The notes beneath the pieces are model-generated. The model was not told the DNA's origin. It did no database searches and was given only the letters and a program-made list of their open reading frames with translations. A program made the position numbers and the translations under genes. A stretch of 64,000 nucleotides of DNA from Kumtagia sp964244725. Its GTDB lineage: Bacteria; Pseudomonadota; Alphaproteobacteria; Rhizobiales; Rhizobiaceae. Below are positions 59,807 to 64,000 of the stretch, piece by piece (position 1 is the first letter of the stretch; every line of letters starts with the position of its first letter). Where the stretch lies: contig CAXTJQ010000015.1 of assembly GCA_964244725.1 (NCBI GenBank), positions 1 through 64,000 of the forward strand. The letters are read 5' to 3'.

Positions 59807-61068
59807 ACATGCAATCCATCCATCCGCCCAGGCCGGCGATGAGCGAGCGCCGCGTCAGCCTGCTCGGCGCGCTGCTGGTGGCGATCGGTCCCGTGGCGAT
59901 GTCATTGTTCACGCCGGCGATGCCGGAAATCGTCCAGGCCTTCGGCACGACCGAGGCGGCGGTCAAGATGACTCTGTCGCTGTATTTCGCCGGCTTTGCG
60001 CTGGCGCAGCTGGTTTGTGGCCCGCTTTCGGACGGGTTCGGCCGCAAGCCTGTCACCTTCGCCTTCCTCGGCATCTTCATGGTGGCGTCGCTGCTGGCGA
60101 TGCTGGCGCCGACGATCCACCTCCTGATCGCGGCGCGCTTCCTGCAGGGCGTGGGAGCCGCCGTCGGCTGGTCGATCGCGCGCGCCGTGGTCCGCGACCT
60201 GTTCACGCACGACCGCGCCGCGCGCATCATCAACCTGATGGCGCTGATCCTGGGCGTCGGGCCAGCTTTCGCGCCGACGCTCGGCGGCGTGACCATGCAG
60301 CTGTTCGGCTGGCACGCGATCTTCATCCTGATGTTCTCGGCCGCCGTGGTGATGATGGTTCTGGTCGGGCTCTTCATGGTCGAGACCGTGCAGCGCGACC
60401 TGTCGCGCATCCGTCCCAAGGCGCTGATCGCCTCCTACCGGACGATCTTGGGCTCGCGTTATTTCGTGCTGTCGAGCGTCGTCACGGCCGGCACGATCGG
60501 CGCTCTCTACACGCAGGCGACAGTGCTGCCGTTCATCCTGATGGAGCGCGTCGGCCTGACGCCGACGCAGTTCGGCGCCGCCATGCTGATGCAGTCGGGG
60601 TCATTCTTCCTCGGCTCCCTGGTCGTGCGGCAGTTGTTGAAGCGCTTCGGCGCCTACCGGATACTGCCTGCGGGCCTGGCCTTCGTCGCTGCCGGCGCCG
60701 TCGCGCTGGCCGGTGGTCTGCGCCTCTTCGAGCCGCAATTTGCTACGGTGATGGGTCCCGTCGCCTTCTACGCCTTCGGCATCGCCTTCGTGATGCCGGC
60801 GATGTCGACGGCGGCGCTCGCACCGTTCCCGCGCATGGCCGGCGCCGCGTCGTCGATGAACGGCTTCTTCCAGATGGGCGGCGGGCTGGCCGGCGGCATC
60901 GTCTGCGCGCTGATCGGCGATCCGCTGCACGCCATGGCGACCGTCATTCCCGGCATGGGTCTGATGGCGATCGTCGCCTGGCTGTTCTGGCGGCGGCTTC
61001 CGGAGCCGGCCGCGGCGTCGGTCGTGCAGGCCGAACCGGTGATCGAGCCGGTGATCGAGCCGGTCTGA
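59803..61068 (+). CDS. Bcr/CflA-type MFS multidrug exporter
   Basis: A 421-residue twelve-helix transporter. The start ALLVAIGPVAMSLFTPAMPEI, motif A GPLSDGFGRKPV and motif C-like LGVGPAFAPTLGG mark the DHA1 Bcr/CflA group. The C-terminus carries a short VIEPVIEPV duplication. GTG 59803 and ATG 59809 are both possible starts; each overlaps or adjoins the marR-type gene, so the two are co-expressed. Confidence 0.9.
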   Translation: MNMQSIHPPRPAMSERRVSLLGALLVAIGPVAMSLFTPAMPEIVQAFGTTEAAVKMTLSLYFAGFALAQLVCGPLSDGFGRKPVTFAFLGIFMVASLLAMLAPTIHLLIAARFLQGVGAAVGWSIARAVVRDLFTHDRAARIINLMALILGVGPAFAPTLGGVTMQLFGWHAIFILMFSAAVVMMVLVGLFMVETVQRDLSRIRPKALIASYRTILGSRYFVLSSVVTAGTIGALYTQATVLPFILMERVGLTPTQFGAAMLMQSGSFFLGSLVVRQLLKRFGAYRILPAGLAFVAAGAVALAGGLRLFEPQFATVMGPVAFYAFGIAFVMPAMSTAALAPFPRMAGAASSMNGFFQMGGGLAGGIVCALIGDPLHAMATVIPGMGLMAIVAWLFWRRLPEPAAASVVQAEPVIEPVIEPV

Positions 61069-61071
61069 CGC

Positions 61072-61734
61072 TCAGCCGGCCTTGGCGCGCAAGTCGATAT
61101 CGGGACGTTCGAAGTCGCCGGTGGCGCGGTTCATGACCCAGAGTTCGCCGGTCGAGATGTCGAACCAGGCGCCCGAGATCAGCAGGCTGCCTGCCTCTTC
61201 CAGCGCCTTTACGTACGGAAACGTCCGCAAATTGGCGATCGAATAGCGGATCGAGATGCGCTCCAGCGCGGTTTGGCGCTCGCCGGCCGTGAACAGCGCG
61301 TTGTTGGTCACCGCGTCGGCGGCAGGCGCCAGCAGGCTCATCCACTTGCCGATGAAATCGCCCGGCGCCAGCGGCTCGTCGCCCGCCGAAAGCGCGGCGC
61401 GGATGCCGCCACAGCGGCCGTGGCCGATGACCACGATGTTGCGCACCTTCAGGCTCTGGACGGCGAACTCCAGGGCCGCCGATGTCGAATGGTATTCGCC
61501 GTCCGGCGTATAGGGCGGCACGAGATTGGCGACGTTGCGCAGCACGAAGAGTTCGCCCGGACCGGCGTCGAAGATGACCTCGGGCGCGGCGCGCGAGTCG
61601 CAGCAGGCGATGACCATGGTCTCGGGCGCCTGACCGTCGCGCGCCAGCGTGCGATACCGTTGCGTGTTGGCCGCGTACGGGCCGGACATGAAATCGCGGT
61701 AGCCGGCAAGCAGATGGTCGGGGAGGTCGGTCAT
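61072..61734 (-). CDS. Beta-class carbonic anhydrase
   Basis: A 220-residue enzyme with zinc ligands Cys45, His105 and Cys108 (CCDSR and GHGRCGG) and the Asp46-Arg48 dyad. It interconverts CO2 and bicarbonate. It is convergent with the exporter, with a 3-base gap. Confidence 0.93.
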   Translation of the reverse strand: MTDLPDHLLAGYRDFMSGPYAANTQRYRTLARDGQAPETMVIACCDSRAAPEVIFDAGPGELFVLRNVANLVPPYTPDGEYHSTSAALEFAVQSLKVRNIVVIGHGRCGGIRAALSAGDEPLAPGDFIGKWMSLLAPAADAVTNNALFTAGERQTALERISIRYSIANLRTFPYVKALEEAGSLLISGAWFDISTGELWVMNRATGDFERPDIDLRAKAG

Positions 61735-61800
61735 GCATTGACCCTACCGAAAATCCAGCGGCCTCGGCAATGCCCATTCGCTGCGGTGCAGCATGGACGC

Positions 61801-62685
61801 TCAGGCCCGCCGATTGTGGCCGGGATGGGTCAGGTGACGCAGTTGCACCATCGCCATCGGATGCGACAGGCTGTCGGCATCGGTCTCGATCTGCAACTCG
61901 TCGCCACCGCGTTTGGCGGTTCGCGCCAGGATTTCGTAGACGGTCGCGGTGGTCGATTGCAGCGCCTTGGGCATCGGCTGGCCGTCGAGCAGGCGCGCGA
62001 GGAACACGGCGGCGGTCAGGTCGCCCAGACCATTGGGCGGCCGATCGATGAGGCGATGCTCGGCGAGCAGCGCCTGGTTGCGCGTCAGCAGCAGATTGCC
62101 GATGCCGCCGGTCATCATCGAGGGCGCGGAGGTGACGAGCATCGTCTCCGGACCAGCGTCGTCGGCCGCCGCCATCACCGAACGCATGTCGTCCAGCTTG
62201 CCGCCGGCAAGCCATTCCAATTCATAGCGGTTCGGCGTGGCGATGTCGGCCAGCGGGATCAGCACGTCGCGCAGCGCCTCGGCGAGCGCGGTCGATACGT
62301 AGAGCCCGCCGAGATCGCCCATGACGGGATCGCAGATATAGGTGGCCCTGGGATTGCGCGCCTTGACCGCCTTGATTAGCGCCGCAACCGCCTGCGCCTG
62401 GCTGGCGTCGCCGAGATAGCCCGACAGCACGCCCGTGACCTCGCCGATCCAGGGCGCATGCGCCAGGTCGTTCATCAGCGCGGCGAACTGCGCCGGATCG
62501 GGCACGATGCGCGTCGCCCGGCCATGGCCGGGATGCCAGGGCAGGATGACGGTCGGCACGGCCCAGACCGGGAAGCCCAGCGTCTCGAGCGCGAAGACCG
62601 CGGCGCGATTGCCGACCGACCCGCGCGCGACATGGCTCGACACGACGATGACCGCGCGCGGCGTGTCGGCTTCTTCGTCCGTCAT
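61801..62685 (-). CDS. Pyridoxal kinase (PdxY-type)
   Basis: A 294-residue ribokinase-superfamily kinase. GVLSGYLGDASQAQAVAALI, CDPVMGD, TPNRYELEWLAG and the catalytic Asp in PNGLGDLTAAVF follow the pyridoxal-kinase pattern. It phosphorylates pyridoxal in the PLP salvage pathway. ATG at 62685; a GTG at 62694 is an alternative. Confidence 0.9.
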   Translation of the reverse strand: MTDEEADTPRAVIVVSSHVARGSVGNRAAVFALETLGFPVWAVPTVILPWHPGHGRATRIVPDPAQFAALMNDLAHAPWIGEVTGVLSGYLGDASQAQAVAALIKAVKARNPRATYICDPVMGDLGGLYVSTALAEALRDVLIPLADIATPNRYELEWLAGGKLDDMRSVMAAADDAGPETMLVTSAPSMMTGGIGNLLLTRNQALLAEHRLIDRPPNGLGDLTAAVFLARLLDGQPMPKALQSTTATVYEILARTAKRGGDELQIETDADSLSHPMAMVQLRHLTHPGHNRRA

Positions 62686-62690
62686 GACGG

Positions 62691-62924
62691 TCACACTCTT
62701 CCAGTCACATGAAGGACGAGCCAGAGCAGCAGCCCGACGGTCACGGACAGGCCGATCGTCCGTCCGATCCGGGTCGCCCAGGCGTCGAGCGGATCGTCCT
62801 CCCCGGCGGGCGGTCGTTGTCCCGAAGGCTTCCGCGAGAGCGCGCTCGGCTCGGACTCGCCGGCGATGCGGTCGAGGACGCGGCGCGATTCGGCGGTTCC
62901 GGTTCTGTCGTCCCTGCTGCTCAA
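62691..62924 (-). CDS. Small single-helix membrane protein
   Basis: A 77-residue protein with a polar N-terminus (SSRDDRTGTAESRRVLDRIAG) and one C-terminal membrane helix (RTIGLSVTVGLLLWLVLHVTG). TTG start is chosen because GGAGG sits 7 bases upstream. It precedes the pyridoxal kinase gene by 5 bases and may be co-transcribed. Function unknown. Confidence 0.65.
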   Translation of the reverse strand: MSSRDDRTGTAESRRVLDRIAGESEPSALSRKPSGQRPPAGEDDPLDAWATRIGRTIGLSVTVGLLLWLVLHVTGRV

Positions 62925-63069
62925 GAAACATCCTCCGCGGCGGGCGCGCCGCGTCGCTTCGCCTACCATAGCCGATGCGGCGGGTCCAAGCGGTTCGATC
63001 GGCTAGATGTTTCCTTGCGCGGCGGGTGTGGTAAAGCTGGCGGGTTCGATCCGTCCTGAAGGGTATGCC

Positions 63070-63705
63070 ATGACGATCTCCAGCCTCGCCTTGCCCAATT
63101 GCCGACCGGTGTTCTCTTTTGTGGCGATGGCGCTGATCGGGACGCTGCTGTCGGCCTGCGGCTATAACACCATCCCGACGGCGGAGGAGAAAGCCAAGGC
63201 GGCGTGGAGCGAGGTCCTCAACCAGTACCAGCGCCGCGCCGATCTCATCCCCAATCTCGTCGAGACGGTAAAAGGCTACGCCGCCCAGGAACGGGAGACG
63301 CTGGAAGCCGTCGTCGAGGCGCGCGCCAAGGCGACTCAGGTGACGTTGCCGGCCGACGCGCTCGGCAACCCCGAAGCCTTCAAGGCGTTCCAGGACGGTC
63401 AAGCGGGCCTGACCGGCGCCCTTTCACGGCTGCTGGCCGTGGTCGAAGCCTACCCTGACCTGAAATCAAATCAGAATTTCCTGGCGCTGCAGGCGCATCT
63501 CGAAGGCACCGAAAACCGCATCGCGGTCGCGCGGCGCGACTACATCGAGGCGGTGCGCGACTATAACACGACGCTGCGCACATTCCCGTCGGCGTTGTGG
63601 GCGGCCCTCTGGTTCACCGACAGCGTCCCGTTCCAGAACTTCACCGTCAGCGACGACAAGATCCAGACCCCGAAAGTCGATTTCGGAACGAAGCAGGGCG
63701 GCTGA
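63070..63705 (+). CDS. LemA family lipoprotein
   Basis: A 211-residue LemA protein. The N-terminus has a lipobox (LLSAC, Cys30). The helical body contains YQRRADLIPNLVETVKGYAAQE, ARAKATQVT and NFLALQAHLEGTENRIAVAR, then a typical LemA ending (ALWAALWF, FQNFTVSDD). LemA proteins usually neighbour a TPM-domain membrane protein, as here. Function uncertain; possibly envelope maintenance. Confidence 0.9.
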   Translation: MTISSLALPNCRPVFSFVAMALIGTLLSACGYNTIPTAEEKAKAAWSEVLNQYQRRADLIPNLVETVKGYAAQERETLEAVVEARAKATQVTLPADALGNPEAFKAFQDGQAGLTGALSRLLAVVEAYPDLKSNQNFLALQAHLEGTENRIAVARRDYIEAVRDYNTTLRTFPSALWAALWFTDSVPFQNFTVSDDKIQTPKVDFGTKQGG

Positions 63706-63728
63706 GCCGGAACGTGACCCTCGCGGCA

Positions 63729-64000
63729 ATGCGCGCTTTCGGCCGCGCCGGATTCGGCCCCAGGCTTGCCCGGCTGGTGCTGCTGGCGCTGGCCGCATTG
63801 ACGATACTTTCGCTCGCCGCGCCGGCTGCGGATTTCCCGGCGCTTACCGGACCCGTCGTCGACAATGCCGGCCTGCTCGATCCGATCCAGGAATCGGCGC
63901 TGACCGACAAGCTGGCCCTATTCGAGACAGAATCATCCGACCAGATCGTGGTGGCGACGATCCCGAGCCTCGATGGCGTTCCTCTCGAAGACTACGCCAA
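63729..64000 (+). CDS. TPM-domain (YgcG-like) protein, partial
   Basis: The reading frame is open to the right edge. A hydrophobic segment (LARLVLLALAALTILSLAAP) serves as a signal, followed by the TPM domain (ALTGPVVDNAGLLDP...SSDQIVVATIPSLDG). It is 24 bases after lemA, the usual pairing. GTG at 63714 is an alternative start. The 3' end lies outside the window. Confidence 0.85.
   Translation, partial: MRAFGRAGFGPRLARLVLLALAALTILSLAAPAADFPALTGPVVDNAGLLDPIQESALTDKLALFETESSDQIVVATIPSLDGVPLEDYA

Noticed and set aside
1..64000. Mobile elements, prophage, rRNA or tRNA genes
   Set aside because: No transposase, integrase, terminal repeats or RNA-gene signatures were seen; the decayed parDE pair alone is not evidence of an island.

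Overview
The window looks like a chromosomal segment of a high-G+C alphaproteobacterium, most likely of the Hyphomicrobiales (Rhizobiales). The reasons are the run of rhizobial-type sugar ABC importers with their own catabolic genes, a tail-less second FtsZ, a Ku/LigD repair pair, DUF427, DUF937 and DUF3606 proteins, and a GGAAC-N16-CGTT (EcfG-type) promoter motif upstream of ku. I see no rRNA, tRNA, CRISPR array, prophage or insertion sequence. Genes are densely packed, with many 4- to 8-base stop/start overlaps.

Layout. 1-3.5 kb: a partial seven-bladed propeller/RTX protein on the minus strand, then a Tat-exported DUF4142 protein and an exported esterase. 3.6-12 kb: a sugar-acid or polyol module (mandelate-racemase-type dehydratase, mannitol-dehydrogenase-family oxidoreductase, GntR/FCD repressor) divergent from a CUT2 ABC importer, with a perfect TTGTATACAA operator candidate between them. 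12-13.4 kb: a Tat-signal SDR and a DUF3606 protein. 13.6-27.8 kb: a large sugar locus. It holds an AGE-family isomerase; a ROK kinase fused to a P-loop kinase with a LacD/YihT-type aldolase on the minus strand; a SorC-type regulator; then a plus-strand operon of FrcBCA-like transporter, PfkB kinase, GatZ/KbaZ protein, Gfo/Idh/MocA oxidoreductase, TIM-barrel isomerase, alpha/beta hydrolase, pentulose/ketohexose-phosphate 3-epimerase and HAD phosphatase. 27.9-30.8 kb: FtsZ without its C-terminal peptide, DUF937, SDR and DUF427 genes. 30.8-35.2 kb: one 1443-residue protein made of twelve repeats of about 119 residues.

35.4-45.5 kb: a single operon behind a striking 13-bp inverted repeat. It encodes a CUT1 ABC importer with two different ATPases and a small membrane protein, then DhaL, DhaM, a dedicated HPr and enzyme I, an unknown 140-residue protein and DhaK. 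It therefore encodes uptake plus a full phosphoenolpyruvate-driven kinase for dihydroxyacetone or a related small ketose. 45.7-48.3 kb: a nucleotide-sugar dehydrogenase and a DegT aminotransferase. 48.35-48.88 kb: a decayed parDE toxin-antitoxin pair. 48.9-64 kb: housekeeping and stress genes (TypA, PhoD-type phosphatase, LigD/Ku, GNAT, small exported protein, M3 peptidase, MarR with a Bcr/CflA exporter, beta-carbonic anhydrase, pyridoxal kinase, LemA and a partial TPM-domain protein).

The two parts most worth follow-up are the ketohexose locus and the self-contained ABC-PTS-Dha operon. In the ketohexose locus, a kinase, a C4-epimerase candidate and a C3-epimerase sit together, with a separate two-kinase fusion beside an aldolase. 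All functions are read from sequence motifs and gene context; no database search was run.
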